This document shows positions 49,288 to 56,695 of a stretch of 64,000 nt of DNA, in pieces. The stretch spans positions 1-64,000 of the forward strand of contig JACOUT010000020.1 in assembly GCA_016177705.1 (NCBI GenBank), in the 5' to 3' direction. The number at the start of each line of letters is the position of its first letter. The first letter of the stretch is position 1. This stretch comes from Deltaproteobacteria bacterium (GTDB lineage: Bacteria; Myxococcota; UBA727; VGSZ01). Under the pieces are notes generated by a model, which had not been told where the DNA came from, ran no database searches, and worked only from the letters and a program-made list of their open reading frames with translations. Made by a program: the position numbers and the translations under genes.

Positions 49288-49316
49288 TTGCCAGGACACC
49301 GGGGGGGTCGTGCTAG
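49288..49316 (+). promoter_or_regulatory. Promoter candidate for the ExbB-ExbD operon
   Basis: TTGCCA (49288-49293) and TGCTAG (49311-49316) are separated by 17 bases and lie 63 bases before the exbB-like start. The GTGCTAGT form of the -10 recurs in the window. It fits the break in gene content after secD. Confidence 0.45.
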
Positions 49317-49379
49317 TGTGCCCCGGACAAGTCTGGGCGGTAGTCGTGGTGGCTGGGCGCTGAGGGTTGCGGGGTAGGC

Positions 49380-50036
49380 ATGCTGAACGTCGGCGGTCTG
49401 ATCGAAGAAGGCAATCCGTTCATCCTGTTGGCGATGGTGTCGCTGCTCGCCGTCATCATCATTACGGTGGAACGGTTCTACACCCTGTACTTCCGGTACC
49501 GCCTGAAGGTGCCGCCCTTCCGTAAGGCGCTCGAGCAGGCGCTGCAGGAGATGGATCTCAACAAGGCGCTGCGCATCGCCTCCATCAACCAGAACCACCC
49601 GGTCTGCAAGGTCGCGCGCGCCGGTCTGTTGCGCGCCAACGCCGGGGACCGCGAGCTGGTGCGCGCGATGGAGACGCAGCAGCTCGAGACCATGCCGCGC
49701 ATCGTCGGCTTGACGCCGTTTCTCGCGATGCTCGGCAATCTCGGCACCTTGCTCGGTCTGATCGGCACGGTGTTCGGCATGATCGCGGCCTTCGAGGGCC
49801 TCGGCGTCTCCGACTCCGGCGCCAAGCAGGAGATCCTGGCCCGCGGCATCGCGCTCGCCATGAACGCCACCGCCATGGGCCTGCTGGTGGCCATCCCCGG
49901 CACCTTCTTCGCCACGCTGTTCTCGTTTCGTCAGGACAAGATCGTGGACCAGATGGAGGAGATCAACCTGACGGTCTCCGGCAGCATCGGCCAGGCGACG
50001 CGCGACGCGAAGCTGCGGCAACAGCAGCAGCGCTGA
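49380..50036 (+). CDS. MotA/TolQ/ExbB proton channel family protein
   Basis: 218 residues. One helix (FILLAMVSLLAVIIITVERF) near residue 15, a cytoplasmic loop with MPRIVGLTPFLAMLGNLGTL then LGLIGTVFGMIAAFEGLG, and a last helix with ALAMNATAMGLLVAIPGTFF match the ExbB/TolQ three-helix layout, including the conserved Gly-Thr-Val-x-Gly and Thr-Ala-x-Gly-Leu. It would form the proton-driven stator with the two ExbD-like proteins that follow. One ExbB plus two ExbD genes is also the arrangement of the AglRQS gliding motor of Myxococcus. Confidence 0.93.
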   Translation: MLNVGGLIEEGNPFILLAMVSLLAVIIITVERFYTLYFRYRLKVPPFRKALEQALQEMDLNKALRIASINQNHPVCKVARAGLLRANAGDRELVRAMETQQLETMPRIVGLTPFLAMLGNLGTLLGLIGTVFGMIAAFEGLGVSDSGAKQEILARGIALAMNATAMGLLVAIPGTFFATLFSFRQDKIVDQMEEINLTVSGSIGQATRDAKLRQQQQR

Positions 50037-50065
50037 AGCGGCAACGCTGAGCAGGGAAGGACGAC

Positions 50066-50596
50066 ATGCATCGCAAGCGCCACGAGGAGAAAGAGGTCGA
50101 TCTCGCGGCCCTCGTGGACATCCTGGGGAACATGCTGTTCTTCCTGCTCGCCACCGTCAGCTTCTTGCAGCTCAAGACGCTCAATGCGTCGGTGCCCGCG
50201 CTCTCGACCGGCCCGGTCAGCACCGGCCGCGCCGTCGACGTCTCGGTGGAGGTCAAGGCGGCCGGCCTGGTGCTCAAGGCGAGCGGCGAGCCCGCCGACA
50301 CCTCACAGAAGGCGGTAGCCGTGCAGATGGACATCGCACGGCTGTCGGACGGCAAGCTCGACACCAAGACCCTCACCGAGGAGCTGTGGAAGATCAAGAA
50401 GATCGCGCCCGAGACCAAGAACATCATGATCTTCCCGGAACAGGCCGTGATGTTCGACGACGTCGTCGAGACCATGGACGCCGCGCGCGAGATGCCGTCC
50501 CTGGTCGATCCCAACAAGAAGGTGCCGCTGTTTACGCGGCCCGTGCTCTCCGAGCTGGTCACCGGTGACGAGCAAGCGCGCGATGACGTGAAATAG
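50066..50596 (+). CDS. ExbD/TolR family protein 1
   Basis: 176 residues. The cytoplasmic N-terminus RKRHEEKEVDLAALVDILGN leads into a single helix (MLFFLLATVSFLQL) that holds the essential Asp of the ExbD/TolR family in LAALVDILG. The periplasmic part has VEVKAAGLVLKASGEPADTS and a late KNIMIFPEQAVMFDDVVETM, close to the usual TolR arrangement of strands and helix. It starts 29 bases after the ExbB-like gene with AGGGAAGGA upstream, and should couple proton flow to force on envelope partners. Confidence 0.88.
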   Translation: MHRKRHEEKEVDLAALVDILGNMLFFLLATVSFLQLKTLNASVPALSTGPVSTGRAVDVSVEVKAAGLVLKASGEPADTSQKAVAVQMDIARLSDGKLDTKTLTEELWKIKKIAPETKNIMIFPEQAVMFDDVVETMDAAREMPSLVDPNKKVPLFTRPVLSELVTGDEQARDDVK

Positions 50597-50605
50597 GACC
50601 ACGCG

Positions 50606-51142
50606 ATGAGCGAGCCGGTCTTCGTAAAAAAGCAGAAGCGCCACCGCACCATCAAGGTCATGCCCTTGAACCTGGCGCCGCTCATCGACATCAACGCCAA
50701 CCTGCTGTTCTTCCTGATCATCGCCAACTCGGTGCAGGAAGACCGTCTGCAGGCGGGTAAGGACATCGAGCTGCCACCGTCGACGTCGGCGATGGCCGAG
50801 GCCGGCGATCTGGTGTCGGTGGTGGTCGGCATGGACCACATCTCGGTCAACGAGCTGAACATCGACCCGTCGCCCATCAAGGGCGGCGAGCTGGTGCCAA
50901 ACGCGCTCGACCCCAAGAAGGACAACCGCATCATCAGCCTGTACACGCGGCTGACCGAGCGCTTCCAGGACCTGGTCAAGAAGGGCGCGCAGCCCGGCGC
51001 CAAGGACGACGACGACAGCAACCTGCCGGTGGTGCTCATCCAAGCCGACAAGCGCCTGCCCTACTCCACGGTGGCCAAGGTGATGCGCACCTGCGGCGAG
51101 GCCGGCTTCACCAAGTTCCGCTTCGCCGCCAAGGCCAGATAG
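50606..51142 (+). CDS. ExbD/TolR family protein 2
   Basis: 178 residues. IKVMPLNLAPLIDINANLLF and FLIIANSVQEDRLQAGKDIE show the single helix with the family Asp in APLIDINAN. The periplasmic domain has VVLIQADKRLPYSTVAKVMR and TCGEAGFTKFRFAAK, the standard ExbD end. An insertion of about 25 residues with a DDDDS acidic run lies before it. It follows the first ExbD-like gene by nine bases and precedes the MMPL gene by nine. The two ExbD proteins differ strongly, so a heterodimer is likely. Confidence 0.9.
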   Translation: MSEPVFVKKQKRHRTIKVMPLNLAPLIDINANLLFFLIIANSVQEDRLQAGKDIELPPSTSAMAEAGDLVSVVVGMDHISVNELNIDPSPIKGGELVPNALDPKKDNRIISLYTRLTERFQDLVKKGAQPGAKDDDDSNLPVVLIQADKRLPYSTVAKVMRTCGEAGFTKFRFAAKAR

Positions 51143-51151
51143 GCTCCGCGC

Positions 51152-53377
51152 GTGTTCGCCGCGCTCGGCCGCTTCACCTACCGCTATCGAGCGGCGATCG
51201 TCATCGCGTACGCGCTGCTGGTGGCGCCGCTGCTCTGGCTCGGCGCGCCGGTGTTCTCGCGGCTGCGCGCGGGCGGCTTCGAGGACAAGACCGCCGAGAG
51301 CTGGGCCGTCTATCAGGCGCTCTGCCAGAACATCAAGGTCGGCGGCCCCGACTTGATGGCGCTCTACACCGCGCCGTCGGGCACGGTCGACGACATCGAG
51401 GCCTACGCCGCCGCCATCGAGGCCATCACCAACGTCGAGCACGACCCCGGCGTGATCGCGACGGCGAGCTGGTACACCACGCAGGCGCCGCAGCTCATCA
51501 ACAAGGACAAGACGCGCACCTTCATCCTGATCGCGCTGCGCGGCGACGACCAAGAGAAGATCGAGACCACGCGCCGCATCACGCCGCTGCTCGAGGCGCG
51601 ACCGCTCGAGCTGCAGATGGCCGGCGGTTTGCCGGTCAACATGGCGGTGGCGACCACCGTCGCCGAGGACCTCAAGCGCGCCGAGCTGGTGGCCTTCCCC
51701 ATCACGGCCATCCTGCTGTTGTTCTTCTTCGGCTCGGGCGCCTCGGCGTCGCTGCCGCTGATCCTCGGTGCCTTGTCCATCGCCCTCACGCTCGCCTTCT
51801 TGCGCGTGCTGTCGCACTTCTCGCCCGTCAGCATCTTCGCGGTCAACTTGGTGACGCTGCTCGGACTCGGGCTCGCCATCGACTACTCGCTGTTCATGAT
51901 CTCGCGCTACCGCGAAGAGCTGCCGCGCCTCGGCGTCGAGGGCGCGGTGCGTCGCACCCTTGCCACCACCGGGCGCGCCGTGGCGTTCTCTGGGGTCACC
52001 GTCGCCGCCAGCCTGTGCGGCCTGTTCGTCTTTCCGCAGATGTTCCTGCACTCGATGGCCATCGGCGGCATCGTGGTCGTGCTTGGCGCCGTGGTGTTCG
52101 CCACTACGCTCCTGCCCGCGCTGTTGGCCGTGCTCGGCAAGCGCGTCGACGCGCTCAAGCTGCCGTTCGTGCGCACCAAGCCGAAGGCGGTGGAGGAGAC
52201 CTTCTGGCACGGCATCGCCTACACGGTGATGCGCCGCCCCGTCGCCACCGTGCTGGCGGTGGCGATCCCGCTCATCGTGCTCGGCGTGCCGTTCCTGCGC
52301 TTCAACCCCTCCTTCCCCGACTACCGCATCCTGCCCCCCGGTGATCCGGCCTTCGTCGCCAACGACATCCTCGACCGCGAGTTCGCCGGCAAGCAGATGA
52401 CGCCCATCGACGTGCTGGTGAAGACCAAGGGACGCGCGCTCGACAAGGACAACCTGGAGAAGCTCTACCAGCTCTCCAAGATCCTCGAGGCCAAGCCGGT
52501 GCGTCAGGTATCTGGGCTGTTCACGCTGGTGCCGAACGTCGACAAAGACGTCATCATCGACAAGCTGTCGCTGCCGAGGGAGCAGCAGGATCCGCAGATC
52601 CAGATGGCCATCGACGCCTTCTCGCACGACGACCTGTTCCGCTTCGCCGTCTTCCTCGACGTCACCTTCAACGAGCCCGCCTCGCTCGCGCTGGTGCGCG
52701 ACCTGCGCGCGCTCGAGGTGGAGGGGCTCGAGATCTCGATCGGCGGCGGTGCGCCCTTCCTGCTCGATCTGGTCGACGCGCTGACCGCGCGCGCGCCGTG
52801 GATGATCCTGGTCGTGTGCCTGGTGATGTTCGTCGTGTTGTTCCTGGTGTTCGGCTCGGTGACGCTGCCGCTCAAGGCCATGTTGATGAACGCGCTCTCG
52901 CTCACCGCCAGCTTCGGCGCCATCGTCTGGGTCTTTCAGGACGGGCGCTTCGCCGACGTGCTCGGCTACGTGCCGCTCGGCATCTCCGACACCACGGCGC
53001 CGCTCTTGATGTTCTCGATCGTCTTCGGTCTGTCGATGGACTACGAGGTGCTGCTGCTCGCGCGCGTGCGCGAGGAGTGGATTCGCACCGGCGACAACGA
53101 GGCGTCGGTGGCGCACGGGCTGGCCCGCACCGGCAGCTTGATCACGCGCGCCGCGCTCTTGCTGTTCGTGGTCATCGCCGCCTTCGGCACCAGCCACATC
53201 ATCTTCATGAAGTCGCTCGGCCTCGGCATGGCGCTCGCCATCTTGCTCGACGCCACCATCGTGCGCGGTCTGCTGGTGCCGGCCGCCATGAAGCTGATGG
53301 GCAAGTGGAATTGGTGGGCGCCGGGTCCGATGGTGGCGCTGTGGCACTGGGCCGGCATGTCGGACCTCGAGGAGTAG
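51152..53377 (+). CDS. MMPL/RND family membrane transporter
   Basis: 741 residues from a GTG. Two RND repeats of six helices each are seen. In the first, AEDLKRAELVAFPITAILLL starts the helix bundle and LGLGLAIDYSLFMISRYREE is the MMPL signature with its Asp-Tyr; in the second, SIVFGLSMDYEVLLLARVRE is the matching signature. Periplasmic loops lie at about 40-170 and 390-530. MMPL proteins export lipids or act in hopanoid and envelope lipid traffic. The close link to ExbB/ExbD genes suggests a common envelope process, though RND proteins take their own proton power. Confidence 0.92.
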   Translation: MFAALGRFTYRYRAAIVIAYALLVAPLLWLGAPVFSRLRAGGFEDKTAESWAVYQALCQNIKVGGPDLMALYTAPSGTVDDIEAYAAAIEAITNVEHDPGVIATASWYTTQAPQLINKDKTRTFILIALRGDDQEKIETTRRITPLLEARPLELQMAGGLPVNMAVATTVAEDLKRAELVAFPITAILLLFFFGSGASASLPLILGALSIALTLAFLRVLSHFSPVSIFAVNLVTLLGLGLAIDYSLFMISRYREELPRLGVEGAVRRTLATTGRAVAFSGVTVAASLCGLFVFPQMFLHSMAIGGIVVVLGAVVFATTLLPALLAVLGKRVDALKLPFVRTKPKAVEETFWHGIAYTVMRRPVATVLAVAIPLIVLGVPFLRFNPSFPDYRILPPGDPAFVANDILDREFAGKQMTPIDVLVKTKGRALDKDNLEKLYQLSKILEAKPVRQVSGLFTLVPNVDKDVIIDKLSLPREQQDPQIQMAIDAFSHDDLFRFAVFLDVTFNEPASLALVRDLRALEVEGLEISIGGGAPFLLDLVDALTARAPWMILVVCLVMFVVLFLVFGSVTLPLKAMLMNALSLTASFGAIVWVFQDGRFADVLGYVPLGISDTTAPLLMFSIVFGLSMDYEVLLLARVREEWIRTGDNEASVAHGLARTGSLITRAALLLFVVIAAFGTSHIIFMKSLGLGMALAILLDATIVRGLLVPAAMKLMGKWNWWAPGPMVALWHWAGMSDLEE

Positions 53378-53380
53378 CCC

Positions 53381-54064
53381 GTGCTCCCGCCCCATGAGCT
53401 GGTCGCGCTCCTCGATGAGCACGCGCCCTTCACGCCGTGCGCGCTGGTGCCGGCGCTGTCGGCCTGGCACACCGACGACGAGGTGCCGCTGTGGCGCGCG
53501 CTCGAGCAGCGCTGCGGCCATGCGGTGGACGTGCCGTACTTCGCCATCGCGTGGCCCGCGGCCCAGGTGCTGGCGCGCGCGCTGCTCGATGGCCGCCTCG
53601 ACGTGCGCGGCCGGCGCGTCGCCGACGTCGGTTGCGGCTCCGGCCTGGTCGCGTGCGCGGCCATGAAGGCGGGCACCGCCTCGGCGCTCGCGCTCGACGT
53701 CGACGTGATCGCCGTGGCGGCGGCGAGCGCGCTCGCGTCGCGTCACCGGGTCGCGGTGGTGGCGCGGGCGCTCGATCCGCTGGCCGCGCCCGACGCCGTC
53801 ATCGCCGACGTGATCATCTGCGCCGACCTGGTGTCGCGCGAGGCGCAGCGCGCGCCCTTCGCGGCCGCGGTGGCGAGCTGGCGCGCCGCCGGGGCCGACG
53901 TGGTGCTGGCCGACAGCGGCCGGCCGTTCTTCGACCCCCAGGGGCTGCCGCTCGCGTTCACCGAGAGGGTGGCGGTCAGCTCGCGCGTCGATGGCGAAGG
54001 CGCGCGCACCGTGCGCGTCTACCGCGCAGCGCCGATGCGCGGCGGCTCGCGCGAGCCCGGCTGA
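53381..54064 (+). CDS. Methyltransferase of the ETFB-lysine/nicotinamide-N type
   Basis: 227 residues from a GTG three bases after the MMPL stop. DVPYFAIAWPAAQVLARALL then RVADVGCGSGLVACAAMKAG and ALDVDVIAVAAASALASRHR are the SAM motifs of ETFB lysine and nicotinamide N-methyltransferase relatives; the expected acidic post-motif reads VIICADLVSREAQ. The substrate may be a protein lysine or a small amine. Its place at the end of the ExbB-ExbD-ExbD-MMPL unit is conserved in reading direction only; functional link unclear. A -10/-35 promoter for cysK follows. Confidence 0.82.
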   Translation: MLPPHELVALLDEHAPFTPCALVPALSAWHTDDEVPLWRALEQRCGHAVDVPYFAIAWPAAQVLARALLDGRLDVRGRRVADVGCGSGLVACAAMKAGTASALALDVDVIAVAAASALASRHRVAVVARALDPLAAPDAVIADVIICADLVSREAQRAPFAAAVASWRAAGADVVLADSGRPFFDPQGLPLAFTERVAVSSRVDGEGARTVRVYRAAPMRGGSREPG

Positions 54065-54070
54065 AGCCCC

Positions 54071-54098
54071 TGGACAGATCGAGGGCGTCTGTTATATT
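54071..54098 (+). promoter_or_regulatory. Promoter candidate for cysK
   Basis: TGGACA (54071-54076) and TATATT (54093-54098) are separated by 16 bases in a short AT-rich island and lie 45 bases before the cysK start. It is the best match to a standard promoter in the window. Confidence 0.6.
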
Positions 54099-54142
54099 GG
54101 ATTAGTCTCCGCCATCGCGGCGCGGCACCCCACGAGGAACCC

Positions 54143-55111
54143 ATGGCGCGCATCTACGACGACAACAGCCAGAGCATCGGCAACACCCCGCTGGTCCGCT
54201 TGCACCGCGTCACCAAGGGCCTCGGCGCGCGCGTGCTGGCCAAGATCGAGGGCAGAAACCCGGCGTACTCGGTGAAGTGCCGCATCGGCGCGGCCATGGT
54301 CTGGGACGCTGAGAAGCGGGGCATCCTGACGCCGGGCTCGCGCGACAAGACCATCGTCGAGCCGACCAGCGGCAACACCGGCATCGCGCTTGCCTTCGTC
54401 GCGGCCGCGCGCGGCTACCCGATCACGCTCACCATGCCCGAGACCATGTCGCTCGAGCGCCGCCGCATGCTGAAGGCCTTCGGCGCCGAGCTGATCCTGA
54501 CCGAGGGCGCCAAGGGCATGAAGGGCGCCATCGCCAAGGCGACCGAGATCGTCGAGGGCGACAGCAAGCGGTTCTGGATGCCGCAGCAGTTCGAGAACCC
54601 GGCCAACGTGCACATCCACCGCACGACCACTGCCCGCGAGATCTGGGACGACACCGATGGCGACGTGCAGGCGCTCGTCGTCGGCGTCGGCACCGGCGGC
54701 ACCATCACGGGCGTGAGCCAGTACTTCAAGCAGGACCGGCAGCGCGCGCTCTTGAGCGTGGCGGTCGAGCCGTCGACCTCGCAGGTGCTCGGGCGCCTCA
54801 AGCAGGGACTGAGCCCCGAGCCCGGGCCGCACAAGATCCAGGGGCTCGGCGCCGGCTTCAAGCCGGGCATCCTCGACCTCGACTTGATCGACGACGTGGT
54901 GCTCGTCTCCTCCGAGGAGTCGGTCGAGATGGCGCGCCGGCTCCACCAGGAGGAGGGCATCACCTGCGGCATCTCGAGCGGCGCCAACGTGGTGGCGGCG
55001 CTGCGCGTGGCGGCGCGGCCCGAGCTGGCCGGCAAGACCGTTGTCACCGTGCTGCCGGACGGCGGCGACCGCTACCACTCGAGCATCCTGTTCGAGGGCA
55101 TCACGGTCTGA
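54143..55111 (+). CDS. cysK: Cysteine synthase A
   Basis: 322 residues. NTPLVRLHRVTKGLGARVLA is followed by GRNPAYSVKCRIGAAMVWDA, with the PLP lysine in SVKCR, and by TSGNTGIALAFVAAARGYPI, the substrate loop; VVGVGTGGTITGVSQYFK is the phosphate-binding segment and GISSGANVVAALRVAARPEL closes the active site. The enzyme makes cysteine from O-acetylserine and sulphide in the cytoplasm. It has its own promoter and a strong hairpin after the stop. No serine acetyltransferase or sulphate-reduction gene is adjacent. Confidence 0.97.
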   Translation: MARIYDDNSQSIGNTPLVRLHRVTKGLGARVLAKIEGRNPAYSVKCRIGAAMVWDAEKRGILTPGSRDKTIVEPTSGNTGIALAFVAAARGYPITLTMPETMSLERRRMLKAFGAELILTEGAKGMKGAIAKATEIVEGDSKRFWMPQQFENPANVHIHRTTTAREIWDDTDGDVQALVVGVGTGGTITGVSQYFKQDRQRALLSVAVEPSTSQVLGRLKQGLSPEPGPHKIQGLGAGFKPGILDLDLIDDVVLVSSEESVEMARRLHQEEGITCGISSGANVVAALRVAARPELAGKTVVTVLPDGGDRYHSSILFEGITV

Positions 55112-55160
55112 GGCCCCTCATCGGCCGCCCGGTACGCGGGTGTAGACCCATCGGTCGATA

Positions 55161-55195
55161 ACGCCTGACATGCGGCACTCTGCCGCATGTGGCGT
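55161..55195 (+). terminator. Strong hairpin after cysK
   Basis: ACATGCGGCA-CTC-TGCCGCATGT is a perfect 10-base stem with a three-base loop, extended by ACGCC/GGCGT after a two-base bulge. It sits 50 bases after the cysK stop and 34 bases before the multicopper oxidase start. There is no T-run, so termination is likely but not certain; an operator for the oxidase gene is the alternative. Confidence 0.5.
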
Positions 55196-55228
55196 TGCGC
55201 CGCGGGGAAGCGCTGGCATAAGGCGCCG

Positions 55229-56680
55229 ATGCGCACGTACCTCGCTCCCCTGGCCCTCCCCGTTCTCCTCGCCACCGCCTGCGTCGAACCAGCCGCGACC
55301 CCGGTCGACGACTCGCTGCCGCCGGTCTCGGGCCTGACGCCGCTCGAGGACGAGGACCCGGCCGTCGGCGCAGTCCGCTACTCGCTCACCGCCCGGGCGA
55401 GCGACGTCAAGCTGGTGAAGGACGCGGCGCCGCTGCAAGCCTGGACCTACAACGGCTCGGTGCCGGGGCCGCTGTTGCAGGCGCGCGTCGGCGACGACGT
55501 CACGGTGGTGCTCGACAACGACCTCGACGAGCCCACTACCATCCATTGGCACGGCATGCGGGTGCCGAATGAGATGGACGGCGTGGTGGGCGGCGAGATG
55601 CAGGCCATCGAGCCGGGCGCGAGCTTCACCTATCACTTCACCGCGCCCGACGCCGGCACCTACTGGTTCCACCCGCACGTGCGCGCCGCCGAGCAGGTCG
55701 AGCGCGGCCTGCACGGCATGTTCGTGGTGCACGAGGCCGAAGCGGACACGCCCGACGTCGACGCCGAGCGCGCCTTCGTGGTCGACGACGTCTCCTTGAC
55801 CAACGACGGCGACGCCATCGCGCCCTTCGGCCGCGACATGATGGAGGTGATGCACGGCCGCTACGGCAACGTGCTGCTGTTGAACGGCAGCGACGAGGTG
55901 CCGAGCTTCACCTTCGCCGACGGTCAGGTGGAGCGCTGGCGCTTCGTCAACACCGCCAACGCGCGCACCATGGTGCTGCGCTTCCCGGGCCTGGTCGTGC
56001 GGCAGATCGGCGCCGACGCCGGCCTGTGGCCGCAGGCGCTCATCGAGGACACCACCGAGGTGGTGCTGCCCTCGGGCGCGCGCGCCGATCTCGAGGTGCG
56101 CCTGGCTGCCGGCGCCGTCGAGGGCTCGCTCGTGTCGGCGGTGCAGGCGCTCGACGACAACGACGAGGTGGTCGAGATCGAGGTCCCGCTCGCCTCGGTG
56201 ACCAAGGACGACGCGCTGGCCGCCTCGACGCGCGCCGGCCACCAGGGCAACCCGCACCTGACCGTGCTCGACAACGGCTCGGCCACGCACACGCTGACCA
56301 TCTCCGGCGCGAACGTCGGCGGTGGCATCGAGTTCACCATCAACGGCTACGCCTGGCCGGAGTCCGAGCAGTGGTCGGTGCCGCAGCACGAGCTGCAGAT
56401 CATCGAGGTGCGAAACGAGCTCGGCATGGAGCACCCGTTCCACTTGCACGGCGACTTCTTCCAGGTGGTGTCGAGGAGCGGCGGCGCCGGCCTCGACGAC
56501 CGCGGCTGGCGCGACACCGTGCTGCTGCGCGGCCAGGAGCGCATGAAGGTCGCCACCACGTTCGGCAACCCGGGCATGTGGATGATCCACTGCCACATCC
56601 TCGAGCATGCCGAGGCGGGCATGATGAGCATGGTGATGGTCGAGCCGAGCGACGAGCCCGCGGGCGACCACGAAATGTGA
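55229..56680 (+). CDS. Multicopper oxidase, predicted lipoprotein
   Basis: 483 residues from the ATG at 55229; an in-frame ATG at 55187 adds basic residues before the signal. Lipobox LLATAC with Cys18. Three cupredoxin domains follow with all copper motifs: TIHWHGMR (106-109), YWFHPHVR (148-150), HPFHLHGDFFQVV and WMIHCHILEHAEAGM. This is a laccase/CueO/CotA-like enzyme that oxidises phenols or metal ions and reduces oxygen to water, outside the inner membrane. It is not the two-domain NirK nitrite reductase. It converges with the phosphoesterase gene (15 bases). Confidence 0.93.
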   Translation: MRTYLAPLALPVLLATACVEPAATPVDDSLPPVSGLTPLEDEDPAVGAVRYSLTARASDVKLVKDAAPLQAWTYNGSVPGPLLQARVGDDVTVVLDNDLDEPTTIHWHGMRVPNEMDGVVGGEMQAIEPGASFTYHFTAPDAGTYWFHPHVRAAEQVERGLHGMFVVHEAEADTPDVDAERAFVVDDVSLTNDGDAIAPFGRDMMEVMHGRYGNVLLLNGSDEVPSFTFADGQVERWRFVNTANARTMVLRFPGLVVRQIGADAGLWPQALIEDTTEVVLPSGARADLEVRLAAGAVEGSLVSAVQALDDNDEVVEIEVPLASVTKDDALAASTRAGHQGNPHLTVLDNGSATHTLTISGANVGGGIEFTINGYAWPESEQWSVPQHELQIIEVRNELGMEHPFHLHGDFFQVVSRSGGAGLDDRGWRDTVLLRGQERMKVATTFGNPGMWMIHCHILEHAEAGMMSMVMVEPSDEPAGDHEM

Positions 56681-56695
56681 CGCTCTCCGCCGCAG

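Noticed and set aside
47247..50021. Long minus-strand frame opposite secD and the ExbB-like gene
   Set aside because: No recognisable domain, biased composition, and both plus-strand genes are certain.
50303..53746. Minus-strand frame of more than 1100 codons opposite the ExbD and MMPL genes
   Set aside because: Same shadow effect; the plus-strand genes have clear motifs and coupled starts.
55229..56680. Copper nitrite reductase NirK
   Set aside because: The protein has three cupredoxin domains and all four laccase-type copper motifs, and it is a lipoprotein; NirK has two domains.
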